Notes: generated by a model from the letters alone, not told the origin. Counted from the first letter of the stretch, positions 6,240 to 14,287 are shown. The stretch is 23,639 nucleotides of DNA from JALZAA01 sp035316025 (GCA_035316025.1 DATFXL010000106.1:1-23639); one strand, 5' to 3'. A program made the numbers and translations.

Positions 6240-7217
6240 TCAGGACAGCGCCGGGCCGTCCGGTGACCGGACGAGGACCTCGCCCCGACGCAGCACCGAG
6301 ACGGGCCCGTCCGAGCTCACGGCGATGACCGTCGCCGCGGGGTCGTCGAAGCTGTAGCGGCGCCCGGAGGTGTGGCGGGTCCCGCCCAGGGCGTCCACTT
6401 CCTCCTCGGCCGCCGCGCTCGGGACGAGCCGCACGCCGAGTAGGCGGAGCACGCCCGCGCCGTCGAAGACGGCGGCGCCGTCGACCTGGGCGAGCGCGTG
6501 TCGCAGGGGGGCGAGATGAGCGGGCGTGCCGATCTGCAGCGGCGGCGGCGTCGGCAACCGCTCCTCGACGGCGGGGCCGGGGTCGTCGTCGGCGCGGTAC
6601 ACGAGCAGCGAGCCGATACCCAACGAGCCGAGGTCGTGGACGGCGAACTCCAGCATGGCCTGAAGGACGCCGCCGTCGCCGACGAACGGGGGTGCCGTGA
6701 CCCCGTCGATCCACGTCGACACCGGCGGCTCGAAGTGCCACGACAGCCGGTCCCAGCGGAGGACGCCGAAGCGCCCGACGATGCGCACGCCGCCCGACGG
6801 GTGCCGCTGGACGATGGTCGCGTCGAACGCGAACGACAGCACGACGAGATCCCGCTCGGATCCGGCGGGCCGGTCGAACAGAACCCACTCGTCGTCGCCG
6901 TCGGCGCGACGCAAGAGCCAGCTCGAAAGGCCGTCGGCGAACCGGCGCGACGCGCCGAGCGGCTGCCGCTCGACGCGGGAGCGGGCGATCTCGAGCTGCG
7001 TCCCCGGTCCCCAGCCGGCGGGATCGGCGCGGGGCTCGAGCAGCGAGCCGGTGCTCGCGACGCGCCCCTCGTGCACCTCGGGTCGCATCGCGTGATCGAT
7101 CTCCTCGAGGAGCATGGCCCGGTAACCGCCGGTCCCGCCCTTCGGGAGGCCGAGCTCCTCGAGCTCGTCGGCGAGGCGTCGCAGACGCCCGCTCTCGCGC
7201 GGCGACACCGGCGTCAC
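6240..7217 (-). CDS. Divergent diadenylate cyclase (DisA_N/DAC) domain protein
   Basis: 325 aa from GTG 7217. The C-terminal third (about 185-315) reads as a DAC domain: VDGAAVFDGAGVLRLLGVRL carries the DGA motif (246-248), and GGTRHTSGRRYS (278-289) sits where cyclases have GTRHR, followed by ATVIAVSSDGPVSVLRRG. DAC enzymes make c-di-AMP from two ATP. Here the second Arg of the RHR motif is Thr, so activity is uncertain. Residues about 1-180 are not a domain I recognise; they may be one of the sensor domains found before DAC. No membrane segments or DisA DNA-binding domain are seen. GTG 7217 overlaps the upstream SDR stop by 4 bp (GTGA), implying coupled translation. Confidence 0.72.
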   Translation of the reverse strand: MTPVSPRESGRLRRLADELEELGLPKGGTGGYRAMLLEEIDHAMRPEVHEGRVASTGSLLEPRADPAGWGPGTQLEIARSRVERQPLGASRRFADGLSSWLLRRADGDDEWVLFDRPAGSERDLVVLSFAFDATIVQRHPSGGVRIVGRFGVLRWDRLSWHFEPPVSTWIDGVTAPPFVGDGGVLQAMLEFAVHDLGSLGIGSLLVYRADDDPGPAVEERLPTPPPLQIGTPAHLAPLRHALAQVDGAAVFDGAGVLRLLGVRLVPSAAAEEEVDALGGTRHTSGRRYSFDDPAATVIAVSSDGPVSVLRRGEVLVRSPDGPALS

Positions 7218-8191
7218 CGGTAGTCGTCGACGTCGGCCTCCAGCCCCGGCTCGCGCACCTCTTCGATGAAGCGCCATACATCAGGCCGGGAGCCGTCGAC
7301 GTCGGTGAAGCCGTACTGGCGCGCGAGCTGACCGGAGTCGACCGACTGCTGGTTCCATCTCGGGCGATCTTCGTCCGTTGCGAGCGCGACGACCGCGCGC
7401 CCGACGTACCGGGGTGACTCCGACAAGCCGAAGTCCGGCGGGGCGGTGGGTTCGCGGCCCGCGGGCGGGCTCACGGCGTCGCGCCAATTCGCCTCGGACA
7501 CACGGAAGGCGTCGAGCATCAGCTCGGACCGGAGCCATCCGGGCGTGATCGCGACCGCGGTGCCCCCGAACGGTGCCAGCTCGTGACCCTGCGAGAACGC
7601 GAGACGATTCACGGCCGCCTTGGCGAGGTCGTAGAACACCGAGATCCGGTAGCGCGTCGCGTTGTGCGCGGTGGTGCCGTCGGTTACCTCGACGAGCAGG
7701 CCGCCGGGCCGGTCGACGAGCAGGGGAAGGAGGTGGTGGGTCGTGATGAGGTGCGTGTCGACCGCGAGCCGGAGGATGCGCAGGCCGTCGTCGAGGTCGA
7801 GCTCCCAGATCGGGGTGTTCCACTTGTCCGGGCCACCCTTGAGGAGCTCGGCGCCCCAGATGTCGTTGACGAGGACATCGATGTGGCCGTGGTCGGCGCG
7901 GATGCGCTCGGCCAGGGCTTTCACCTGGGCGGCGTCGAGATGGTCGACGACCGCCGGCACACCGCTCCCGCCGAGGTCGGTGACGAGTTCGGCCGTCTCC
8001 TCGATGGTCTCGGGACGGTCGTAGTCGGACCGGGCGGCGCCGGTACGCGAGCTGCGACCGGTGCAGAGGACGGTCGCGCCCGCTTCGCCCAACGCCGCCG
8101 CGATGCCGCGTCCGGCGCCCCTCGTCGCGCCGGCGACGACCGCGACGCGGCCGCGGAGCGCGTCCGGATCAGGCGACCATCCCATTCGCAT
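7214..8191 (-). CDS. Short-chain dehydrogenase/reductase
   Basis: 325 aa, Rossmann-fold SDR. The cofactor loop is GATRGAGRGI (21-30), and NDIWGAE (109-115) replaces the usual NNAG. The catalytic pair is Tyr187-x-x-x-Lys191 in FYDLAKAAVNRLA. The residue 13 before Tyr, normally Ser, is Thr174, still a hydroxyl. The overall pattern resembles DHRS1-like SDRs, which are longer than classical 250-aa forms. TGRSSR after the second strand suggests NADP preference. Substrate unknown. ATG 8191 was chosen, but a -10-like TAGGGT at 8194-8199 would favour the ATG at 8185 (third codon). Overlaps the DAC-like gene by 4 bp. Confidence 0.92.
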   Translation of the reverse strand: MRMGWSPDPDALRGRVAVVAGATRGAGRGIAAALGEAGATVLCTGRSSRTGAARSDYDRPETIEETAELVTDLGGSGVPAVVDHLDAAQVKALAERIRADHGHIDVLVNDIWGAELLKGGPDKWNTPIWELDLDDGLRILRLAVDTHLITTHHLLPLLVDRPGGLLVEVTDGTTAHNATRYRISVFYDLAKAAVNRLAFSQGHELAPFGGTAVAITPGWLRSELMLDAFRVSEANWRDAVSPPAGREPTAPPDFGLSESPRYVGRAVVALATDEDRPRWNQQSVDSGQLARQYGFTDVDGSRPDVWRFIEEVREPGLEADVDDYR

Positions 8192-8204
8192 CGACCCTAC
8201 CGGC

Positions 8205-8231
8205 CGACGCCGGCGTTCCCCGCCGGCGTCG
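8205..8231 (-). terminator. Strong GC hairpin between SHOCT and SDR genes
   Basis: Perfect 11-bp inverted repeat with a 5-nt loop, arms CGACGCCGGCG and CGCCGGCGTCG. It begins about 10 nt after the SHOCT-protein stop on the minus strand. No T-run follows, so termination may be Rho-assisted or partial. Confidence 0.5.
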
Positions 8232-8240
8232 ATTCGGCGG

Positions 8241-8621
8241 CTACGAGACGACGCGGTCGCGCAGCTTCTGGTACTCCTGGTCGGAGAGTCGGCCCTCGCT
8301 CTTCATGCGGTCGAGCTTCTCGAGCTCGTCGGCGGCGCTGTAGCCGACGACCTGCCGAAGCTGTTCTCGCTCCTGCACCGCTTGTCGCTCGCTCCGCTGG
8401 GCCATGCCGTCGTGCTGGGTGATGAGGTAGATGAGGACGCCCAACCACGGGATGAGGATGACGACGATGACCCACAGAGCCTTGACCCATCCGTTGATGT
8501 CGCGGCGTCGGAAGACGTCGATGAAGACCGTGATGACGAGCCAGAAGAGGATCACCCACGCAAAGACGTAGAGGACGCCTAGGACGAAGTCGCCGAATGT
8601 CCACTCGGCCGCGAGCACCAT
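8241..8621 (-). CDS. PLDc_N membrane protein with C-terminal SHOCT domain
   Basis: 126 aa. Two hydrophobic segments (about 10-35 and 44-65) flank the cytoplasmic FIDVFRRRDINGWVKALW signature of the PLDc_N family. A charged coiled-coil linker follows (about 72-95), and a C-terminal SHOCT motif ends the protein (ELEKLDRMKSEGRLSDQEYQKLRDRV, spread over about 98-124). SHOCT is thought to mediate oligomerisation. ATG 8621 follows a GGGAGG ribosome site about 8-10 nt away. It is a paralogue of the shorter protein at 10929. Membrane location is well supported; function is unknown. Confidence 0.88.
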   Translation of the reverse strand: MVLAAEWTFGDFVLGVLYVFAWVILFWLVITVFIDVFRRRDINGWVKALWVIVVILIPWLGVLIYLITQHDGMAQRSERQAVQEREQLRQVVGYSAADELEKLDRMKSEGRLSDQEYQKLRDRVVS

Positions 8622-8698
8622 GCCCAAACCTCCCTCGAAGATTGCGTGTGAGTATGGCCCGGCGCCCACGACGCCGCCAGCGGGCCGCCTGCCGGAGG

Positions 8699-10033
8699 CT
8701 AGACCGGTCGACCGGCCGCGACGCGCGTCAGCGCGCCCAGGCGACGCGCGATCGAGATCTCGGCCAGCGCACCCGGCGACAAGCCGGGAGCGTGGCGGGG
8801 GATGCGGACGCGCACCGCGGCCGGGTGCGCCTCGAACAGCAGCGGCGGGCGCAGGCTGATCGCTTCGCCGTCGACGCCGGCCGCTACGGGCTCGTCGGCG
8901 TCGACACGGAACGACGTGGCGGTCCATTCCCGGTATCCCGCGAACGACTGCGCTCTCCCCGCCTTCACGAGCGCCAGGAGTGCGGGGACGTCGGAGGCCC
9001 GGTCGATGCGCAGAGTCGTCACGCCGAGAACGCCGCCGTCGAGACGGGGCCGTGATCCCGAGCCGACGAAGGAGTGCATCGCATACGGATTGTTTGACAC
9101 GTGGATCACGTGAGCGCGGTCGAAGTGCTCACCGACCGGGGTCGTGAATCGCAGACGGAAGGGCTCGGCGCTCGGGCCGAGCAGATCGGGGAGCCGGTCG
9201 AGCGTCGTCGAGACCTTGGCGTCCCGGTACTCCTCCGACTCGACCACCGCCGCGTACAGCCCCAGGGACGCGTTGTTCACGAACGTCATGGCGTTGACGG
9301 TGGCGAGGTCGAGCGTCCTCTCGAAACCGTCGCCGTACGCGTCGAGAGCCCCCACGACGTCGTCGCGGTCCAATCCCAGATCGAGGGCGAGGTGATTGCG
9401 TGTACCGGAGGGAATGCACACATGCGCGATTCCGTGGCGGGCGGCGACGCCGGCCACGAGCGCCTGGGAGCCGTCACCGCCGGCCATGCCCACGACGTCG
9501 GCGCCGGACGTGGCGGCCCGTTCCGCCAGCGCCTCGAGGTGGTCGCCCTGCTGGAGCACGACGGGTTCGACTCCTCGTTGCTCGCACGCTTCGACGAGAC
9601 CGAATCGCTCGGCCTTGCCCCCGCCCGACTTCGGGTTGACGACGAGGACCGGCCGCTTCGCCGGTGCGACCGCCCTCAAGATGGACGCGCGCAGTCGGTC
9701 GGTGAGCGCCTGGCGCAATACGACACTGGTTGCGCACACTGAGATCGCCGCAAGCGCGACGAGCGCGATGGCTCGGAGTACATCCGCGACGACCACGAGA
9801 TCGATGACAACGACGAGCGCGAGCACCACGGACGTCGTCGTCGTGATCCAACGGAGGGCTCCTCGGCTCACGAGCGCGACGTACATCGCCATCGACGCCA
9901 GTCCCAGGCACACGAGACCGAGGGCCAAAGCCGCTACGTCGTCGAACAGGCTGAGTACGACAAGGACCAGCGCGCCGCCGTTCGCTACGAGTGCGGTGAC
10001 GGCGAGGAGGCGGCGGCCGATCGGTTGCGACAC
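8699..10033 (-). CDS. Membrane-anchored diacylglycerol kinase family lipid kinase
   Basis: 444 aa from a GTG start. The N-terminal ~115 residues contain about four membrane segments. The catalytic part (about 127-440) has NPKSGGGKAERF (133-144), nucleotide-binding GGDGS (185-189) and PSGTRNHLALDLGL (208-221), matching the DagK/YegS/LCB5 family of ATP-dependent lipid kinases. Most bacterial relatives are soluble, so the membrane anchor is a less common arrangement. Expected role is phosphorylation of diacylglycerol or another lipid during phospholipid turnover or glycolipid synthesis. It lies 6 nt after the ZIP-transporter stop, so the two are co-transcribed. Confidence 0.92.
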   Translation of the reverse strand: MSQPIGRRLLAVTALVANGGALVLVVLSLFDDVAALALGLVCLGLASMAMYVALVSRGALRWITTTTSVVLALVVVIDLVVVADVLRAIALVALAAISVCATSVVLRQALTDRLRASILRAVAPAKRPVLVVNPKSGGGKAERFGLVEACEQRGVEPVVLQQGDHLEALAERAATSGADVVGMAGGDGSQALVAGVAARHGIAHVCIPSGTRNHLALDLGLDRDDVVGALDAYGDGFERTLDLATVNAMTFVNNASLGLYAAVVESEEYRDAKVSTTLDRLPDLLGPSAEPFRLRFTTPVGEHFDRAHVIHVSNNPYAMHSFVGSGSRPRLDGGVLGVTTLRIDRASDVPALLALVKAGRAQSFAGYREWTATSFRVDADEPVAAGVDGEAISLRPPLLFEAHPAAVRVRIPRHAPGLSPGALAEISIARRLGALTRVAAGRPV

Positions 10034-10039
10034 GGCGGC

Positions 10040-10771
10040 CTACGTCGACAGTCCGGAGAGGCCAGCGGCGACGGCGAACCCGAGCGCTGTCACAACGCCG
10101 GCGACCCGACCGGCCTTCCCGGCCGCATCCGGGATCATCGTGTCGACGAGCATCACGAGGAGCGCGCCGGCGGCGTAGCCGTTGATGCCTCCCTGCCATC
10201 CCGGCGACGCCACGTCGGCGACGGCATATCCCGCGACGGTGGCGAGGGCGCATGCAGCTGCCACCGCCACCCAGAGCAGGAGCACGTCTCGATCGCTGCG
10301 TCCCGCCCGGCGGAGCTCGCTGGCAGATCCGATGGCCTCGGGCAGGTTCGAGACGAAGATCGCGACCAGCAAGCCGACGCCCACCTCACCCCCGGTGGCA
10401 AGGCCGATGCCGAGCACGAGCTGCTCGGGGATGCCGTCGAGCACGGCGCCGAGCGCGAGCGCGGGGCCGGCGTCGACGCGGACGCTGCCCCGCCCGCTCG
10501 TCTCCATGCGGGCGGTCATGCGATCGAGCTCGAAGTCACATGCGAAGTAGGAGAGCGCGCCGAGCGCGAGACCGGCGGCGACCGGCCGACCGCCGGCGAT
10601 CTGGGCGCCTTCCTCGGCGAGTTCGAAGCTGACCGCGGCGATGAGGGCCCCGGCGCCGAAGGCGAGCACCAGGCCGACGAGCCGATTGGGCCACACGCGC
10701 GCGATCCCGAGGAGCGCGCCGAGAACGAGCGACGACGCGGCGAGCGTTCCCCACCCCAGCGCGGCCCCCAT
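10040..10771 (-). CDS. ZIP-family divalent metal transporter
   Basis: 243 aa, seven to eight hydrophobic segments. The binuclear site of ZIP proteins is represented by LDGIPEQ (111-117, in place of HSxxEG) and SNLPEAIGSA (141-150, in place of HNxPEG). GALLVMLVDTMIPDA gives the penultimate membrane helix. Replacement of the canonical His by Asp112 and of the following Gly suggests altered metal choice within the ZIP/GufA group. Import of zinc, iron or manganese is the family role. First gene of a two-gene unit with the lipid kinase. A -10-like TAGATT lies about 9 nt before the ATG, a weak promoter candidate. Confidence 0.88.
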   Translation of the reverse strand: MGAALGWGTLAASSLVLGALLGIARVWPNRLVGLVLAFGAGALIAAVSFELAEEGAQIAGGRPVAAGLALGALSYFACDFELDRMTARMETSGRGSVRVDAGPALALGAVLDGIPEQLVLGIGLATGGEVGVGLLVAIFVSNLPEAIGSASELRRAGRSDRDVLLLWVAVAAACALATVAGYAVADVASPGWQGGINGYAAGALLVMLVDTMIPDAAGKAGRVAGVVTALGFAVAAGLSGLST

Positions 10772-10846
10772 CGGCGGGCGAATCTACTGCGGCCGTCCGG
10801 GCACAAACGGCCTTTAGGCGTCCAAAGACGGACAACGCGCGCTCAG

Positions 10847-10865
10847 ATCACCCGGTCGGGGTGAT
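10847..10865. promoter_or_regulatory. Perfect hairpin/inverted repeat in a divergent intergenic region
   Basis: ATCACCC-GGTCG-GGGTGAT, a 7-bp perfect inverted repeat between the divergent ZIP and PLDc_N genes. It could be a regulator-binding site for either gene. There is no T-tract, so a terminator is unlikely. Confidence 0.35.
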
Positions 10866-10928
10866 GCCGGGTCGCGCGGGCATCCGTACCGTCGGGAAGG
10901 TCAGTGGAATCGAGTCGAGGAGAGCCCC

Positions 10929-11153
10929 GTGCTCGCGTACGACTACCCGCTCCTGGGCGCCTTCTGGACGCTCGTCATCTTCTCGTTGTTCGTCCTCGTG
11001 CTGTTCGTGATTCTCTGGGCGTTCGTCGACAACTTCCGGAGGAAGGACCACGGCGGTTGGGCCAAGGCCGGGTGGTTCATCGTCATCATCTTCTTTCCAC
11101 TCCTCGGCGTGTTCATCTATCTGATCGCGCGCCCGGCCGACCCTCCGCTTTAG
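10929..11153 (+). CDS. Small PLDc_N-type membrane protein
   Basis: 74 aa from a GTG start with a GAGGAG ribosome site about 6 nt upstream. Two membrane segments (about 11-32 and 49-67) surround VDNFRRKDHGGWAKAGW, the conserved cytoplasmic loop of the PLDc_N family. It aligns well with the N-terminal part of the SHOCT protein at 8241-8621 but lacks the linker and SHOCT tail. Its 3' end overlaps the convergent YihY gene by 41 bp. Function unknown; such proteins are frequent single-gene units in actinobacteria. Confidence 0.85.
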   Translation: MLAYDYPLLGAFWTLVIFSLFVLVLFVILWAFVDNFRRKDHGGWAKAGWFIVIIFFPLLGVFIYLIARPADPPL

Positions 11154-12174
11154 GTGGCGGCGACTCGGCGGGGGCGCTCCCGTCGCGGCCGGGGCGCACC
11201 TCCACCTCGGCGGCGGGCTCCTCGTCGACGAAGTCGACGCGGACATGCTGTTCCGGTCGACGTTCCTCCTGCTGCGCGAGCTGCCGGAGCGCCACTTTGT
11301 CGGACTCGGTCAGCGGCGGCTGCACGATGCTGCGGGGGTACAGCCGGCGCGCCAGCACGACATTGAGCTCGGCGGCGTACAGGCTGATCTGCGCGATGAG
11401 CGCGAGCCAGAACACCAGCCCGAGGACGACCGCGAACACCCCGTAGACCTCACTCGTCTGCTGGAGTCTCCGGCTGACCAAGTAGCCGCCGACGAGCTGC
11501 AGGACCGTCCACGCCACACCGACCAGCACCGCGCCCGGTACGAGGTCCTGGGATCGCACGGATCGAGGCGTGAGCAGCCGGAACGTCGCCGCGGCCAAGC
11601 CCACGTTCAGGACGGTGGCCATGACCAGCGTGAGTCCGCGGAGCGCAAGGCTCGTCGAATTGAACACGCCGAACCCGGAGAAGGTCGACGTGGCGACCGT
11701 GCCGAGGCCGAGCACGCCGATGATCGAGACGCCGCGCGCCAACCGGGGGAAGAAGCCCGGACGGTCGACGCCGGGCACGTTCCACACCTGTGCCATGGCG
11801 TGCTGGCCGGCCTGCGTGAAGCCGAGCGCCCCCCATGCCAAACCGATCAAGCTGATCACGAGGCCGAGACCGGTGCCGCGGAGCGAGGTGACGTTCCTGC
11901 CGATCTGATCACCGATGACGGGGAACTCCGCGAGCGCGGAGTCGACGAGACGTTGCTGGAAGTCGCGGTTGTGCTGCGCGACGAACCCGAGCACCGTCAC
12001 GGCGAGCAAGAGGAGCGGGAACACGGCGAGGAACCCGTAATACGCCAGCAACGCGGCAAGCGATCCGGCGCGGTCGTCTCCGAACTTCTTGACGACGCCG
12101 AACACGAAACCTGGGAGCCGATGCCGCTGTTGGAACGCATCCACCCGCCGCACCAGCCGCTCGGCCGGGTTCAT
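11113..12174 (-). CDS. YihY/virulence factor BrkB family membrane protein
   Basis: 353 aa from ATG 12174 (MNPAERLVRR). About six membrane helices between residues 35 and 280. The family signature GSLAALLAYYGFLAVFPLLL is early and GVAWTVLQLVGGYLV is late; AELNVVLARRLYPR closes the core. The last ~70 residues are charged, proline-rich and low in complexity, a cytoplasmic tail that overlaps the convergent PLDc_N gene. The family was once called ribonuclease BN, which is not its role; function remains unclear. An ATG five codons upstream (12189) exists, but its first two bases form the end of a GGGTAT -10 element, so I prefer 12174. The promoter suggests stress-sigma control. Confidence 0.9.
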   Translation of the reverse strand: MNPAERLVRRVDAFQQRHRLPGFVFGVVKKFGDDRAGSLAALLAYYGFLAVFPLLLLAVTVLGFVAQHNRDFQQRLVDSALAEFPVIGDQIGRNVTSLRGTGLGLVISLIGLAWGALGFTQAGQHAMAQVWNVPGVDRPGFFPRLARGVSIIGVLGLGTVATSTFSGFGVFNSTSLALRGLTLVMATVLNVGLAAATFRLLTPRSVRSQDLVPGAVLVGVAWTVLQLVGGYLVSRRLQQTSEVYGVFAVVLGLVFWLALIAQISLYAAELNVVLARRLYPRSIVQPPLTESDKVALRQLAQQEERRPEQHVRVDFVDEEPAAEVEVRPGRDGSAPAESPPPKAEGRPGARSDR

Positions 12175-12187
12175 AGCCGCCGCGTCC

Positions 12188-12214
12188 ATACCCTTTGTCG
12201 CGTGCCCGGAAACC
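12188..12214 (-). promoter_or_regulatory. Sigma-B/sigma-F-type promoter of the YihY gene
   Basis: On the minus strand GGTTT (12210-12214), 16-nt spacer, GGGTAT (12188-12193), a full match to the sigma-F/B consensus of actinobacteria and Bacillus as I recall it. Transcription would begin about 6-8 nt before ATG 12174. Confidence 0.7.
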
Positions 12215-12266
12215 TAGCCGCGGTTGACGTCGACAGTCGTGGGAGTGCGAGGATGACTCGAGGACC

Positions 12267-14198
12267 ATGGCTCGAAACGTTGCGCAGAAGCTCATCGCCG
12301 AACACGTCGTCGACGGGGAGATGACCCCCGGCGCCGAGGTCGGGATCCGGATCGACCAGACCCTGACGCAGGACGCCACCGGCACGATCGTCATGCTGGA
12401 GCTCGAGGCGATGAACCTCGACCGGGTGCACACCGAGCTGTCGGCGCAATACATCGACCACAACGTGTTGCAGACAGACTTCCGCAACGCCGACGACCAT
12501 GTGTTCCTGCAGAGCGCGTGCCGTCGGTTCGGGCTCTGGTTCAGTAAGCCGGGCAATGGTGTGAGCCACCCCGTGCACATGCAGCGCTTCGGCGCCCCCG
12601 GCAAGACCATGGTCGGGTCCGACAGCCACACCTGCGCGGCCGGCTCGTTGGGCATGCTCGCGATCGGCGCCGGCGGCCTCGAGGTCGCGCTCGCGATCGC
12701 CGGCGAGCCGTTCTACTTCGCGATGCCGGAGATCTGGGGCGTCCGCCTGGTCGGCGAGCTGCCCGAGTGGGTGAGCGCCAAGGACGTCATTCTCGAGATG
12801 CTGCGCCGGCACGGCGTCGACGGCGGCTTCGGCCGGATCGTCGAGTACCACGGCCCCGGCGTCGAGCAGCTGTCGGCGATGGATCGCCACGTGATCGCCA
12901 ACATGGGCGCCGAGCTCGGTGCGACGACGACGGTCTTCCCGTCCGACGACGAGGTCAGGCGCTTCCTGGCGTCCGAGAACCGTGAGCACGATTGGCAGGA
13001 GCTGGTGGCCGACCCCGACGCCACGTACGACCACACCGAAGAGATCGACCTGTCCATGCTCGAGCCGCTCATCGCCCTGCCGTCGAGCCCGGGCAAGGTC
13101 GTGCCCGTGCGGGACGTCGCCGGGCGCGATGTGTACCAGGTCGTCATCGGGTCGTCGGCCAACCCGGGCCTACGCGATTTCGCCGTTCCGGCGATGATGG
13201 TGCGCGGTCGTCAGACGAGTCCACACGTGTCGTTCGACGTCAACCCGACGTCACGGCAGACGCTCGAGGCGCTCGCGGCCGAAGGCTGGCTCCTCGACCT
13301 AGTCACGGGCGGCGCGCGGTTGCACCAAGCCGGCTGCAACGGGTGCATCGGAATGGGGCAGGCGCCGGCCACGGGCCGGGCGAGCCTGCGGACGTTCCCG
13401 CGCAACTTCCCCGGGCGCTCGGGCACCAAAGAGGACCAGGTCTACTTGTGCAGCCCCGAGACGGCCGCCGCCACCGCCATCACCGGCGTGATCACCGACC
13501 CGCGCGACCTCGGTATCCCGTACCCCCGCTTCGAGCCACCAACGCGCGACTACGTGAACACCGAGATGCTCGTCCCCCCGGTCGACGGACACGACGTCGA
13601 GCTCCTGAAGGGCCCGAACATCGTCTCGCTCCCGGAGTTCGACCCGCTGCCCGAACGTCTCCGTGGTCCCGCGCTCCTGAGGCTCGGAGACGACATCTCC
13701 ACCGACGAGATCATGCCGGCCGGCGCACGAGTGCTCCCGTACCGGAGCAACATCCCGGCGATGGCCGACTTCGCGTTCGACATCGTCGACGAGACCTATC
13801 CGAGCCGCGCGCGCGAGGTAGGTGACCACTTCGTCGTCGGCGGCGACAACTACGGACAGGGCTCGAGCCGCGAGCACGCCGCGATCGTCCCGCGCTACCT
13901 CGGGCTTCGCGCCGTGCTCGCCAAGAGCATCGCCCGCATCCACGGCCAGAACCTCCTCAACTTCGCCGTCCTGCCGCTTACCTTCGTCGACCCCAGCGAC
14001 TACGACCGGATCGACCAGGGCGACGTTCTCGAGATCGACGATCCCGCCGGACAGCTACGACAGGGCGAGCCCGTCGAGGTCACGAACGAGACAAAACGCG
14101 AGACCTACAAGATGCGCCACCGCCTGACCCCGCGGCAGGTGGACATCGTCGTCCGCGGAAGCCTCCTCAGCGCGATACGAGATCGACAACCCGGTTAG
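12267..14198 (+). CDS. acn: Aconitate hydratase, Aquifex-type
   Basis: 643 aa, close to the length of Aquifex-type aconitases. Isomerises citrate to isocitrate through cis-aconitate with a [4Fe-4S] cluster (TCA cycle). Domains: catalytic alpha/beta core (about 1-440) and C-terminal swivel domain (about 470-640). Visible motifs are SDSHTC (118-123), AGCNGCIGMG (355-364, two cluster Cys), the NFPGRSGTKEDQVYLCSPETAAA segment, and GDNYGQGSSREHAA in the swivel. The third cluster Cys, normally in GSCTN, is Ser here (GSSAN, 295-299); this may be a subfamily trait. ATG 12267 is preceded by GAGGA-rich sequence. TTGACG at 12224 is a possible -35, with a poor -10. Stand-alone gene. Confidence 0.93.
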   Translation: MARNVAQKLIAEHVVDGEMTPGAEVGIRIDQTLTQDATGTIVMLELEAMNLDRVHTELSAQYIDHNVLQTDFRNADDHVFLQSACRRFGLWFSKPGNGVSHPVHMQRFGAPGKTMVGSDSHTCAAGSLGMLAIGAGGLEVALAIAGEPFYFAMPEIWGVRLVGELPEWVSAKDVILEMLRRHGVDGGFGRIVEYHGPGVEQLSAMDRHVIANMGAELGATTTVFPSDDEVRRFLASENREHDWQELVADPDATYDHTEEIDLSMLEPLIALPSSPGKVVPVRDVAGRDVYQVVIGSSANPGLRDFAVPAMMVRGRQTSPHVSFDVNPTSRQTLEALAAEGWLLDLVTGGARLHQAGCNGCIGMGQAPATGRASLRTFPRNFPGRSGTKEDQVYLCSPETAAATAITGVITDPRDLGIPYPRFEPPTRDYVNTEMLVPPVDGHDVELLKGPNIVSLPEFDPLPERLRGPALLRLGDDISTDEIMPAGARVLPYRSNIPAMADFAFDIVDETYPSRAREVGDHFVVGGDNYGQGSSREHAAIVPRYLGLRAVLAKSIARIHGQNLLNFAVLPLTFVDPSDYDRIDQGDVLEIDDPAGQLRQGEPVEVTNETKRETYKMRHRLTPRQVDIVVRGSLLSAIRDRQPG

Positions 14199-14225
14199 GG
14201 CCCCGGTGGCCGGGCGTGCCGGGCG

Positions 14226-14239
14226 CTACCCACGGGTAG
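14226..14239. terminator. Small hairpin between convergent genes
   Basis: CTACC-CACG-GGTAG, 28 nt past the aconitase stop and between the convergent aconitase and STAS genes. It has no T-tract, so it is only a possible bidirectional terminator. Confidence 0.25.
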
Positions 14240-14287
14240 GGCGAATCCCGTCGAGGCGGTGCGCTCTGCCGCCGCCGCCTCCTCGGA

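Noticed and set aside
6145..7281. Upstream continuation of the GNAT frame across the DAC-like gene
   Set aside because: Low-complexity arginine-rich shadow. ATG 6144 gives a protein of normal family length.
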